Notes: a model not told the origin generated them from the sequence alone. A stretch of 11,430 nt of DNA from JAWXBM01 sp964602895 (GCA_964602895.1 CAZRTG010000111.1:1-11430); one strand, 5' to 3'; positions 1 through 7,165 are shown, counted from the stretch's first letter. Numbers and translations are program-made.

Positions 1-2338
1 CCCGCAATTGTTTCAGCCGTTCTTTCTGCTGTACGCCAAAGCGGTGTTCTTCATCGATGATCAACAGGCCCAGGCGGTCAAAGGCAATGTCTTTTTGCAG
101 CAAGCGGTGTGTACCAATAACGATATCAACCTGGCCGGAGCGCAACCTCTCGAGCACGGCTTTCGACTCCTTGCCGGTGCGGAACCGCGACAGCATTTCC
201 ACCTGTACCGGCCAGTCGGCCAGTCGGTCGGTAAAGGTTGTAAAGTGTTGGCCTGCCAAAAGCGTGGTCGGCACCAAAATGGCCACCTGTTTGCCCGCCT
301 GTACCGCGATAAAAGCAGCCCGTAGTGCGACTTCGGTTTTGCCAAAGCCGACATCGCCACAGATCACGCGATCCATCGGTCGTTCGGCTTCCAGGTCAGC
401 CATGACCGCGTCAATGGCTGCCTGCTGGTCGGGCGTTTCCTCAAAAGGAAAACCGGCACTGAACTCAGCATACAGCTTGCGATCCAGTGGAAAAGCAAAA
501 CCCTGTCGCGCTTCGCGACGGGCATACAGATCCAGCAATTCTGCCGCAACATCCCGTACCCGCTCGGCTGCTTTGCGCTTGGTTTTTTCCCAGCTTTGGC
601 TGCCCAGTTTATGCAAGGGCGCGCTGTCGGGATCGCTGCCGGTGTAGCGGCTGACCAGATGCAGATAGGAAACCGGCACATAGAGCTTGTCTTCTCCGGC
701 GTATTGCAGCTGCAGGAACTCGGCGGGCCGACCATCGATTTCCAGAACCTCAAGCCCCAAATAACGACCCACGCCATGATCTTCGTGTACCACAGGTGCA
801 CCGGGGGAAAGGTCGGCCAGATTGCGGATAATCGCATCCGGGTCACGCTCGGAAACTTCCCGTCGCGCCTTCTGCCGGACCCGCCCGCCAAACAACTGCG
901 ACTCGGTTAACAGGGCCAATTCACCCGGTATGACGAAGCCTTCCTCTACCGGCAATACGGCCAGGCCGGTGTGGGCAGCCGACTGGTAGAAAGAATTGAA
1001 ATTGTCAAATACCTTCAGCCTGATACCAAAGGCCGCCAGAGTGCTCATCAATACTTCACGACGGCCGGGAGAATCCGCAGCAAACAACACCTGGCCAACA
1101 AAGAACTGGATGAACAAGTCCAGTTCGGTAGCCGCATCCTTGCCACGCTCGTGAATGTGTACATCGGGAGCGGAGAGGGTGTTGAAGTTTACGGTTACGG
1201 CATTTCTTTCACTGGCATCGGCCAAGGGCCTGGTTGGGGTTTCGGCTGAGGTTTCGTCCAGGGTATCGGCAAGAATGACGGAAACCTGTTGCTCCAGCGA
1301 TTGCATCAGCCCGGTTGCCGGCAGAAACAGTTCCTGTGGATCCAGTACCGGGCGTTCCAGGTCATAACGGCGTTGTTCCCAGCGCTCCAGTGTGCGGCGC
1401 TGCAAATCCTCTGCTGCTTCGCGCACACCGGCTTGCATGATCAGTTGCAATGGGCTGGGCAGATAGTCGAGCAGGCTGGCGGTTTGCTCAAAAAACAAAG
1501 GCAGATACTGCTCCAGACCCTGTGGCTGGATTCCGGCACGTAGATCCTGATACAGACTGACTTTGCGGACATCCACATCAAACCGGAGACGAAAAGCACG
1601 GCGAAAGGCATCCAGTGCCTCGGTATCGCTGGGATACTCACGCGCCGGCAGCAGGGTGAGGTGGTCCATCTTGCCTGCCGAGCGTTGGGTTTCCGGGTCA
1701 AAACTGCGGATGCTTTCCAGCTCTTCGTCAAACAGGTCCAGCCGGATGGGCTGATCCAGTCCGGTTGGGAACAGGTCGATAACTGATCCGCGTATGGCAA
1801 ACTGGCCGGGTTGGAACACCTGATCGGCAGCCTGGTAGCCCGCCTTTACCAGATCTTCCCGAAACCTGTCGATGGCAATGGTTTGTCCGGTTTTGAGATC
1901 AAAACTGCGCTGCCGCACATAAGGCACAGGTGGCAAGCGTTGGGACAGGGCTGAAACCGGACACAGGACAATACCTTTGCGCAGTGTGCTGACCTGCGCC
2001 AAAGTCGCCAAACGCTCGGAAATAATGTCCGGGTGTGGTGAGTACGGGTCGTAAGGCAGTGTTTCGTGGTCGGGGAACAGCAATACCGGCAGCGAGCCAA
2101 TGGCCAGCAGTCGCAGATCACGCGCAAGCAATTGTGCCTGGTGACTGGAGCGGGTAAGCACCAACACGGGCTGTTCTGAACTCTGCGCTGCGGATTGCAG
2201 CGCCAGTGCCAGGCTGCTGCCGTGCAGACCTGCCCAGACCTGGCGATTTTGCTGCCCGGGATGGAGGTCCTGAATGCCCCCTTTTGTGGCCGCTGGGTTG
2301 ATATCGGGTAAACGGGCTTTGAGCGGTGAAACGCTCAT
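1..2338 (-). CDS. mfd: Transcription-repair coupling factor Mfd, N-terminal 779 residues (3' end beyond window)
   Basis: Mfd is an ATP-driven DNA translocase that removes RNA polymerase stalled at lesions and recruits UvrA. The frame is open from an ATG at 2338 to the window edge, giving 779 of the roughly 1150 residues usual for the family. Residues 1 to about 330 resemble the UvrB-like module, including LPYDPYSPHPDIISERL near residue 94. The RNA-polymerase-interacting domain follows at about 500-570, with HEDHGVGRYLG starting at 518 and LYVPVSYLHLVSRY after it. The translocase has a Walker A motif GDVGFGKTE at 661-669 (Lys667) and a DEEH box at 762-765. The C-terminal helicase lobe and autoinhibitory domain lie outside the window. 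The start is backed by GGGGA eight bases upstream. An in-frame ATG at 2413 would extend the protein but would overlap dusB. The gap to dusB is 40 bp on the same strand, so an operon is likely. I saw no frameshift. Confidence 0.97.
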   Translation of the reverse strand, partial: MSVSPLKARLPDINPAATKGGIQDLHPGQQNRQVWAGLHGSSLALALQSAAQSSEQPVLVLTRSSHQAQLLARDLRLLAIGSLPVLLFPDHETLPYDPYSPHPDIISERLATLAQVSTLRKGIVLCPVSALSQRLPPVPYVRQRSFDLKTGQTIAIDRFREDLVKAGYQAADQVFQPGQFAIRGSVIDLFPTGLDQPIRLDLFDEELESIRSFDPETQRSAGKMDHLTLLPAREYPSDTEALDAFRRAFRLRFDVDVRKVSLYQDLRAGIQPQGLEQYLPLFFEQTASLLDYLPSPLQLIMQAGVREAAEDLQRRTLERWEQRRYDLERPVLDPQELFLPATGLMQSLEQQVSVILADTLDETSAETPTRPLADASERNAVTVNFNTLSAPDVHIHERGKDAATELDLFIQFFVGQVLFAADSPGRREVLMSTLAAFGIRLKVFDNFNSFYQSAAHTGLAVLPVEEGFVIPGELALLTESQLFGGRVRQKARREVSERDPDAIIRNLADLSPGAPVVHEDHGVGRYLGLEVLEIDGRPAEFLQLQYAGEDKLYVPVSYLHLVSRYTGSDPDSAPLHKLGSQSWEKTKRKAAERVRDVAAELLDLYARREARQGFAFPLDRKLYAEFSAGFPFEETPDQQAAIDAVMADLEAERPMDRVICGDVGFGKTEVALRAAFIAVQAGKQVAILVPTTLLAGQHFTTFTDRLADWPVQVEMLSRFRTGKESKAVLERLRSGQVDIVIGTHRLLQKDIAFDRLGLLIIDEEHRFGVQQKERLKQLR

Positions 2339-2378
2339 GGTGCTGTCCCCGACAGCAGCATCATCGCCATGACTGACT

Positions 2379-3389
2379 TCATGCGGCGTGCCTGTGCGCC
2401 GTGTCTTCCCCATGGCCAGGTGCCACATCTCCGGCAAAATACGCTTCCAACAGGTCCAATTGCTGGAACGGTTGTTGTGCGATCATCAATGCCTTGCGCC
2501 AGGCCAGTGCGCCAGGGCGACCATCCAGGTACCAACTGATGTGTTTGCGGGCCACGCGTACACCTGATTCAGGACCGTAGGAACCATGCAGTTGCTGCAA
2601 ATGTGAGCGCATGATGCGGTGCACATCTTCCGCTTTGGCTGGAGCAAGGATTTTGCCGGTTTCGAGAAAATGCCGGATTTCGCGGAATATCCACGGATTG
2701 CCCTGCGCTGCACGGCCTACCATCACCGCGGCGGCGCCGGTAAATTCCAGCACGGCTTTGGCTTGCTGCGGTGTCTGGATATCGCCATTGGCGAATACCG
2801 GGATGTGCACGGTCTGGCAGATTTCAAAAATGGTGTCGTATTCAGCCTGGCCCTGAAATTTATCCGCACGGGTGCGACCGTGTACCGCCAAAGCCGCGAT
2901 GCCGGCATCTTCCGCCAATCGGGCAATCAGCAAGCCGTTGCGGTGGTCCCGGTTCGGTCCGGTGCGTATTTTCAAGGTGACCGGAATATCGACCGCAGCC
3001 ACTACCGCATCGAGTATGCGCCGCACCTGGTCCGGGTCGGACAACAGGGCCGAACCGGCCAGCTTGTTGCAGACTTTTTTGGCCGGGCAGCCCATATTGA
3101 TATCGATGATGGCCGCACCGCGGTCGGCATTATAGCGGGCCGCATCTGCCATCCACTCTGGCTCGGAGCCGGCAATCTGTACCGCTACCGGTGCCGGTTC
3201 ATCGCTGAATTCTTCCCGCAAGCTGGATTTGCGTGTGCCGCGTAACGCCGGATTGGCAGACAACATTTCCGTGACCACATAGTCTGCACCCAATTGCCGG
3301 CACAGGCTGCGAAAATGCCGATCCGTAACGCCGGCCATGGGCGCCAGAGCCAGGCAGTTGTCGGGGAATGTGTAGCTACCGATATTCAT
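2379..3389 (-). CDS. dusB: tRNA-dihydrouridine synthase, DusB type
   Basis: This is an FMN-dependent enzyme that reduces uridine to dihydrouridine in the tRNA D-loop using NADPH. The 336-residue product matches DusB from end to end: LAPMAGVTDRHFR at 15-27, the catalytic loop NMGCPAKKV with Cys101 as general acid, KIRTG with Lys140, VHGRTR with His170, and the FMN-phosphate segment VMVGRAAQGNPWIFREI. The helical C-terminal domain carries VARKHISWYL. The start at 3389 gives MNIGSYTF, aligning with the MRIGQY start of E. coli DusB. The frame is open up to 3509, but the extra N-terminus would be translated from the end of the upstream gene and has no family counterpart. The last 20 or so residues (GHGEDTAHRHAA) extend past the usual DusB end. 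The gap to the TraB-family gene is 22 bp. In many gammaproteobacteria dusB precedes fis; here mfd follows it, so a DusB paralog is possible. Confidence 0.88.
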   Translation of the reverse strand: MNIGSYTFPDNCLALAPMAGVTDRHFRSLCRQLGADYVVTEMLSANPALRGTRKSSLREEFSDEPAPVAVQIAGSEPEWMADAARYNADRGAAIIDINMGCPAKKVCNKLAGSALLSDPDQVRRILDAVVAAVDIPVTLKIRTGPNRDHRNGLLIARLAEDAGIAALAVHGRTRADKFQGQAEYDTIFEICQTVHIPVFANGDIQTPQQAKAVLEFTGAAAVMVGRAAQGNPWIFREIRHFLETGKILAPAKAEDVHRIMRSHLQQLHGSYGPESGVRVARKHISWYLDGRPGALAWRKALMIAQQPFQQLDLLEAYFAGDVAPGHGEDTAHRHAA

Positions 3390-3405
3390 AACAGGATTAT
3401 CTTGG

Positions 3406-3420
3406 CTCAGTTTAACTGAG
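3406..3420. repeat. 15-nt palindrome over the TraB-family stop codon
   Basis: The sequence CTCAGTTTAACTGAG is a perfect 7-bp inverted repeat around one central base. It contains the TAA stop of the TraB-family gene (3412-3414) and lies 16 bp upstream of the dusB start. In the mRNA it could form a small hairpin at the junction of the two cistrons. No T-run follows, so it is not a rho-independent terminator. The symmetry is seen directly; any role is inference. Confidence 0.45.
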
Positions 3421-4698
3421 TGCCTCAAATATTTTGAAGCCGGCAACCCAGGTGCCGATGGCCGAGCCCAGATTGGTAAAGAAAAATACCAGCAGGATGC
3501 GGGTGGCACGATTGCTGAACCAGCCCTTGGCTGTGGTGATATCCTGATGCAGTCGCTCCAGGTCAGAGATCTTGGGCTTGCGCAGCCAGGACTCTACCAG
3601 GCCGGTCACCATGCCTGCAGCAATGGTTGGATTCAAAGAAGTGAGGGGCGCTGCAAACACTGCGCTGAGTATGGTCAACGGATGCGCCCGGGCAATCAAA
3701 GCACCCAGTGCGGCCAGAACACCATTGATCAATACCCAAAGAACGACCAGACTCCAGCCCAACTCGGGGCTACGTGAAAAGCCCAGCGCAAAACCGGCGA
3801 GCACCAGCACCATGATGGCCCAGGGGATGAACTTGAGCCAATGTCTTTTGGGTGGCACCTGTTCCAGTTCAGCCCGAACGTCTGCGGGCGCTTGCTGATC
3901 CTGTTGTAAATGCTCGGCCAACCCTGCCATGTGTCCGGCGCCAATAACCACCAACACGTTGCGTGGTTTTGAATCCTCAGCCGCTGCCATGCTTTCCTGC
4001 CGTAACCGCGCCGCCATAAAACGGTCGCGCTCTGCGATCAGGGCAGCGTATAACTCGGGTGAATACGAAGCAAACTCGGTAAAAGTGGATTCGAGTATGT
4101 CGCCTTCCTTCAGTTTTTCGACGGATGCTTCATCGATTTCATCGGAACTGATCATGCCCATCAGTAAACCGGACATGAGGTAGAAACGTTTGTACCACGG
4201 TACGGCGGCATAACTGCGCTTCAGGGTCAGGGCCAGGTCACGATCTACCAGTTGCAATGGTACGCCACGCTCGGCGGCGGCCACGACTGCGGCACGCATT
4301 TCGGCACCGGGCTCGATGCCGAACTGCTCGGCGATGCGTCGTTGGTAGGCGCTGAGCGCCAGATTGGCCATCACCAGGCCGGCTTTGCCTTCGCGAATGA
4401 TCTTGTACAGATCCAGGTCGGTCCATTTGCGTTCGGCTTTGAGTGCGTCATAGCGGGCCGGGCAAAGCTCTACCGCGATGGCATCAAACTCATTGCTGCT
4501 GGCCAGTTCCTGCACGGCTTCAGCACTGGCGCGGGAAACATGCGCGGTACCAATCAGCGTATAACGCACGCCATCGCGCTCAACCACGCGCATGGGTTGC
4601 TGGTTGACGGTTTGCCCGGTGGATTCCCCGGCTGATCCATCTGGAGCATCAGCAGAAGCATCCTGTAGCTGGTTTTCTGGCACTTGCAGGGACGACAT
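3412..4698 (-). CDS. TraB/PrgY/GumN-family membrane protein
   Basis: The product has 428 residues from the ATG at 4698. After a low-complexity acidic N-terminus (about residues 1-35) comes a TraB domain. It shows GTAHVS at 50-55, AVELCPARYDAL with Glu77 and Arg82, and GAGHMAG at 253-259. The paired GxxH motifs plus the Glu and Arg are the hallmark of the TraB/Tiki superfamily, which has been discussed as metal-dependent proteases and includes the enterococcal pheromone-shutdown proteins TraB and PrgY. The C-terminal third is hydrophobic, with roughly four membrane segments near 288-308, 318-340, 345-378 and 402-425, as in bacterial and archaeal PrgY-like proteins. The substrate here is unknown. 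A TTG at 4734 with GAGG five bases upstream would add 12 residues; I prefer the ATG because the extension adds no recognisable domain. The gene is 22 bp upstream of dusB and probably leads the operon. Confidence 0.85.
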   Translation of the reverse strand: MSSLQVPENQLQDASADAPDGSAGESTGQTVNQQPMRVVERDGVRYTLIGTAHVSRASAEAVQELASSNEFDAIAVELCPARYDALKAERKWTDLDLYKIIREGKAGLVMANLALSAYQRRIAEQFGIEPGAEMRAAVVAAAERGVPLQLVDRDLALTLKRSYAAVPWYKRFYLMSGLLMGMISSDEIDEASVEKLKEGDILESTFTEFASYSPELYAALIAERDRFMAARLRQESMAAAEDSKPRNVLVVIGAGHMAGLAEHLQQDQQAPADVRAELEQVPPKRHWLKFIPWAIMVLVLAGFALGFSRSPELGWSLVVLWVLINGVLAALGALIARAHPLTILSAVFAAPLTSLNPTIAAGMVTGLVESWLRKPKISDLERLHQDITTAKGWFSNRATRILLVFFFTNLGSAIGTWVAGFKIFEALS

Positions 4699-4793
4699 CA
4701 AGAACACTCGGTGACCTGGCGAGAAGGGGCGCAAGGATACCTCAGATTGGCTTCCAAGGCATCCTGTGATTTATGTTGGGGCGGCCTTTTGCA

Positions 4794-4817
4794 TGTAGGA
4801 GGCAGCCATGCTGCCGA
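4794..4817 (+). repeat. REP unit, GGCAGC type, beside assembly gap
   Basis: The unit has head TGTAGGA, then stem arms GGCAGC and GCTGCC around a CAT loop, then GA. It ends four bases before a run of N. The same unit, or a relative, reappears at once on the far side of the gap. Confidence 0.8.
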
Positions 4818-4821
4818 CAGG

Positions 4822-4921
4822 NNNNNNNNNNNNNNNNNNNNNNNNNNNNNNNNNNNNNNNNNNNNNNNNNNNNNNNNNNNNNNNNNNNNNNNNNNNNNNN
4901 NNNNNNNNNNNNNNNNNNNNN
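4822..4921. other. Assembly gap of exactly 100 N
   Basis: A run of 100 N is a common placeholder for a gap of unknown length, so the true distance is not known. Both flanks are copies of the same GGCAGC-type palindrome, so a tandem repeat array that did not assemble is the likely cause. The stretch 4699-5043, between the TraB-family start and the next gene, holds only this gap and REP units. Confidence 0.9.
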
Positions 4922-4940
4922 GAGGCAGCCATGCTGCCGA
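4922..4940 (+). repeat. REP unit, GGCAGC type, 5' end lost in the gap
   Basis: GAGGCAGCCATGCTGCCGA is the 3' 19 bases of the 24-nt GGCAGC-type unit, in the same direction as the copies at 4794 and 4953. Its head lies in the N run. A 12-nt linker separates it from the next copy. Confidence 0.75.
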
Positions 4941-4952
4941 AAGGGCAGATAA

Positions 4953-4976
4953 TGTGGGAGGCAGCCATGCTGCCGA
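4953..4976 (+). repeat. REP unit, GGCAGC type
   Basis: This is a full 24-nt unit with head TGTGGGA, arms GGCAGC and GCTGCC, and loop CAT. With the inverted GCGAGC-type unit at 4989-5013, 12 bases away, it forms a composite tail-to-tail module. Confidence 0.85.
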
Positions 4977-4988
4977 TCTATGTGTTAA

Positions 4989-5013
4989 ATCGCGAGCATG
5001 GCTCGCTCCCACA
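4989..5013 (-). repeat. REP unit, GCGAGC type
   Basis: Read on the minus strand, the unit is head TGTGGGA, arms GCGAGC and GCTCGC around CAT, then GAT. On that strand it is the first half of a composite module whose second half is the inverted GGCAGC-type unit at 4953-4976. Confidence 0.85.
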
Positions 5014-5031
5014 GCATGGGTCGCTCCTACA
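5014..5031 (-). repeat. Half REP unit fused to the head of a full unit
   Basis: On the minus strand this is TGTAGGAGCGACCCATGC, a GCGAGC-type unit cut off after the loop plus GC. It joins the head of the full unit at 4989-5013 with no linker. The half-unit at 7166-7183 is truncated at exactly the same point. Confidence 0.8.
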
Positions 5032-5043
5032 ATGTCGGCGCGG

Positions 5044-5343
5044 TCAGTTGGCTTTGGCAGACTGACCGATTACCTCGCCTTTGTGTAAAACGGTAAACAA
5101 CACCTTGTCGTATTCGAAATACACGCTCCAGCGTTCATAGGTCCACTGGGTAATGGGTGGATCGCCAACCGGGTCGCCTTTGCTGTTGGGCGCACCGTAG
5201 CGAGCTTCCACTTCGGCCATGGTTTGGCCGTTGGCCGGCACGCTCATCAGGCCTGCCTGGCGTACTTCCTCTATCAACAGTACATCGGCCGAGGCCGTGC
5301 CTGCGACACAAAGCAAAATCAGTGTCAGAACCATCCGTGTCAT
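5044..5343 (-). CDS. Small exported protein of unknown function, possibly BamE/SmpA-like
   Basis: The 99-residue product begins with a clear Sec signal peptide: MTRM, a hydrophobic core VLTLILLCVAG, and TASA before Asp20 as the likely signal peptidase I site. Cys12 lies inside the core and lacks a proper lipobox, so a lipoprotein is unlikely. The mature part of about 80 residues contains TMAEVEARYGAP and, further on, ITQWTYERWSVYFEYDKVLF. This layout of a short helix ending in a Gly-Pro turn followed by aromatic strands recalls the SmpA/OmlA (BamE) fold; that likeness is inference from pattern only. The start is secure: AGGAGG lies seven bases upstream of the ATG. A promoter candidate is listed at 5438-5468. 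It lies 142 bp downstream of rsgA on the same strand, and its 3' end is 12 bp from the REP cluster. Confidence 0.7.
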   Translation of the reverse strand: MTRMVLTLILLCVAGTASADVLLIEEVRQAGLMSVPANGQTMAEVEARYGAPNSKGDPVGDPPITQWTYERWSVYFEYDKVLFTVLHKGEVIGQSAKAN

Positions 5344-5437
5344 GTCACTGCCTCCTGTTGGTAAATGGCCGGCCCGATTGCCTGAGGATGAATACGGAAG
5401 CTCTGCATAATGCCATCTCCGAGTTTTCCTGAATCAA

Positions 5438-5468
5438 AATATAGCACAGCCGCATCTTCGCGTTACAA
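5438..5468 (-). promoter_or_regulatory. Candidate sigma70 promoter for the small exported protein
   Basis: On the minus strand there is TTGTAA at 5468-5463, a 19-nt spacer, and an extended -10 TGCTATATT whose hexamer is TATATT at 5443-5438. The spacer is longer than ideal, but the TGn extension could compensate. It lies in the 142-bp gap between rsgA and the exported-protein gene, about 95 bp upstream of the ATG. Confidence 0.35.
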
Positions 5469-5485
5469 CTCCGCTTTACGCGGCA

Positions 5486-6391
5486 CTATCGCCCAGGACC
5501 CGCCATACCCTGTGCCAGCAGGCGACGATAGGAATCCAGACGCCAGGCAGGTATCAGGCCCGCTTCGACCGCAGCGCTGATCACACAGCCGGGTTCATGA
5601 ACGTGTTGGCAGTCATTGAAGCGACAATGGCCCTGCGCCCGACTGAACTCCGGATAGCCACTGAGCAGTTCCCACTGCTCCATTTCCCACAAGCCGTACT
5701 CCCAAACTCCCGGTGAATCGATTAAACGGCCAGTGCCGGGCAGACGATACATCAGCGTGCTGGTAGTGGTGTGCCGGCCTTTGCCCGTGCTGGTCGATAA
5801 AGTTTGTGTTTGCAGATCCAGATCGGGTACCAGTTCATTGACCAGTGAAGATTTGCCCACCCCGGATTGGCCTACCACAATATTGATCTGGTCCTGCAGC
5901 AAAGGCTCCAGTGCAGTGATACCGGGCGGGCCTTTACAGGACGTGGTGATTACCCGATAGCCCAGTTCGCGATACGCATCCAGGCGATTGAAGGGTGCGG
6001 GACGGTCTGCAGAATCAGCCGCCAACAATTCGACCTTGTTGATGACAACAAGAGGTTTGATGCCCAGGCTCAGCACCGCCACCAGGTATCGATCCAGCAA
6101 GTCTTTGCTGGGTGCGGGCTCCGGGGCAATTACAATAACCACCTGGTCCAGATTGGCGGCCAGGATCTGCTTGCTGCCGTTGCGCTGGCCGCGCACAAAA
6201 GTATTTTTTCGCGGCAGTATTTCGTTGACCGGTTTGATTTCGCCCTGACCGGTATCCAACATGACCCGGTCGCCACAAACCGGCCGTCCTACGGTACGTC
6301 GAAACACGCATGCCACCTGCCGCCCATCTGTCAACTCGGCAACACCTTGGTTGCCATGTGAACTGATGATCAATGCTTTTTCATTGTGCAT
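5486..6391 (-). CDS. rsgA: Ribosome small-subunit-dependent GTPase RsgA (YjeQ)
   Basis: RsgA is a circularly permuted GTPase that binds the immature 30S subunit and promotes late maturation, with GTP hydrolysis releasing it. The 301 residues show an OB-fold N-terminus, then the GTPase motifs in permuted order: G4 NKVE at 118-121, G5-like TTSCKG, G1 GQSGVGKSS at 174-182, G2 GRHTTT with Thr208-210, and G3 DSPG at 225-228. The C-terminal zinc site is CRFNDCQHVHEPGC, with ligands Cys256, Cys261, His263 and Cys269. Two features stand out. G4 has Glu where NKxD is usual. The basic N-terminal tail of about 35 residues found in E. coli RsgA is absent, and an in-frame stop at 6416-6418 rules out a longer start. 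The gene is divergent from orn, an arrangement common in gammaproteobacteria. Confidence 0.97.
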   Translation of the reverse strand: MHNEKALIISSHGNQGVAELTDGRQVACVFRRTVGRPVCGDRVMLDTGQGEIKPVNEILPRKNTFVRGQRNGSKQILAANLDQVVIVIAPEPAPSKDLLDRYLVAVLSLGIKPLVVINKVELLAADSADRPAPFNRLDAYRELGYRVITTSCKGPPGITALEPLLQDQINIVVGQSGVGKSSLVNELVPDLDLQTQTLSTSTGKGRHTTTSTLMYRLPGTGRLIDSPGVWEYGLWEMEQWELLSGYPEFSRAQGHCRFNDCQHVHEPGCVISAAVEAGLIPAWRLDSYRRLLAQGMAGPGR

Positions 6392-6453
6392 GCGATTCCA
6401 TAATGATGATGTGTGTTACGGCTATTTTACCTGTGCCTTTTGATTATGGGGTA

Positions 6454-6468
6454 CGGCGAATTTCGCCG
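6454..6468. promoter_or_regulatory. 15-nt palindrome in the rsgA/orn divergent region
   Basis: CGGCGAATTTCGCCG is a perfect 7-bp inverted repeat around one base. It sits 62 bp upstream of the rsgA start and 82 bp upstream of the orn start. A weak -10-like TAAAAT for rsgA lies at 6429-6424 on the minus strand, and a TG-extended TACTAT for orn at 6510-6515; I found no convincing -35 for either. It could be an operator between the two promoters. The palindrome is certain; the role is inference. Confidence 0.4.
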
Positions 6469-6550
6469 GTTCGACCGCAGGTGGCTGTTCTGCCCGTCGA
6501 GGTGACTGTTACTATGCCGGACGTACATCTGAAAAAAGAGAACTGACGGC

Positions 6551-7090
6551 ATGCTCGACCGCTTGATTTGGATAGACCTGGAAATGACCGGCCTGAATCC
6601 GGACACGGATTCCATTCTGGAAATAGCCACTGTGATTACCGATGCCAATTTACAGGAGTTGGCCGTGGGCCCCGTGCTGGCCATTCACCAAGACGAACCG
6701 ACCCTGCAGGCCATGGATGACTGGAACCGCAAACACCATTCCGAGTCCGGTTTGTGGGGCAGGGTACTGGCCAGCAGGGAAAGCCTGCAGTCTGCGGAGC
6801 AAAAAACTCTGGCCTTTCTGCAAGAATGGACCACCAGCGGTGCTTCACCCATGTGTGGCAACAGCATTTGCCAGGACAGGCGCTTTTTGTACCGGCAAAT
6901 GCCGGAGTTGCAGGCCTGGTTTCATTACCGCAATCTGGATGTCAGCACCCTGAAAGAACTGGCAGCTCGATGGGCCCCCAAGGTGCTGGCCGGACACAAA
7001 AAAGAAAATCGCCACGAAGCCCTGTCGGATATCCGCGATTCCATAGCCGAGCTGCGTTATTACCGGCAACACCTGGCAAAATTTGTGTAG
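6551..7090 (+). CDS. orn: Oligoribonuclease Orn
   Basis: Orn is the 3'-5' exonuclease that degrades the shortest RNAs, chiefly dinucleotides, to mononucleotides. In c-di-GMP-using bacteria it also clears pGpG. The 179 residues cover the whole family length. The DEDDh active-site residues can be read off: Asp9 and Glu11 in IDLEMTGL, Asp109 in GNSICQDRRFL, and His155 and Asp160 in RHEALSDIRDS. Further family blocks are MDDWN at 55-59 and FHYRNLDVSTLKELA at 124-138. The ATG at 6551 follows an AGAGAA purine stretch eight bases upstream and aligns with the start of the E. coli protein. The gene is divergent from rsgA and convergent with ppsA. Its TAG stop (7088-7090) is formed by the head of the first REP unit, so the last codons and the repeat overlap. 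Confidence 0.98.
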   Translation: MLDRLIWIDLEMTGLNPDTDSILEIATVITDANLQELAVGPVLAIHQDEPTLQAMDDWNRKHHSESGLWGRVLASRESLQSAEQKTLAFLQEWTTSGASPMCGNSICQDRRFLYRQMPELQAWFHYRNLDVSTLKELAARWAPKVLAGHKKENRHEALSDIRDSIAELRYYRQHLAKFV

Positions 7091-7110
7091 GAGCGACCCA
7101 TGCTCGCGAT
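7086..7110 (+). repeat. REP unit, GCGAGC type, overlapping the orn stop
   Basis: The unit has head TGTAGGA, arms GCGACC and GCTCGC around CAT, then GAT. The fifth stem pair is mismatched, with C replacing G, as in the half-unit at 5014-5031. The TAG in the head is the orn stop codon. Confidence 0.85.
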
Positions 7111-7125
7111 TTTGTACAGGGATGG

Positions 7126-7149
7126 TCGGCAGCGTGGCTGCCTCCTACA
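7126..7149 (-). repeat. REP unit, GGCAGC type
   Basis: This unit is inverted relative to the one at 7086-7110 and 15 bases from it, completing a composite module. The loop reads CAC instead of CAT; the stem GGCAGC/GCTGCC is intact. Confidence 0.85.
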
Positions 7150-7165
7150 ACGAAACGAAGCTTGC

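Noticed and set aside
57..647. Plus-strand open frame of 196 codons
   Set aside because: It lies opposite mfd, whose minus-strand protein is clearly recognisable here; the plus-strand translation has no family features.
2619..3245. Plus-strand open frame of 208 codons
   Set aside because: It is antisense to dusB, which has its catalytic and FMN-binding motifs in this very stretch; a shadow frame.
4699..4734. Longer TraB-family start at TTG 4734
   Set aside because: The ribosome site is decent, but the extra 12 residues have no recognisable role and the ATG at 4698 is the simpler start; left as an alternative.
4774..4793. Degenerate extra REP before the first full unit
   Set aside because: TGTTGGGGCGGCC resembles a REP head loosely, but there is no matching stem partner.
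4684..5088. Open frames running through the N gap on both strands
   Set aside because: They are made of N codons and repeat translation; no real coding evidence.
5470..5485. Terminator after rsgA
   Set aside because: CCGC/GCGG arms of four bases around GTAAA give only a weak stem and no T-run follows.
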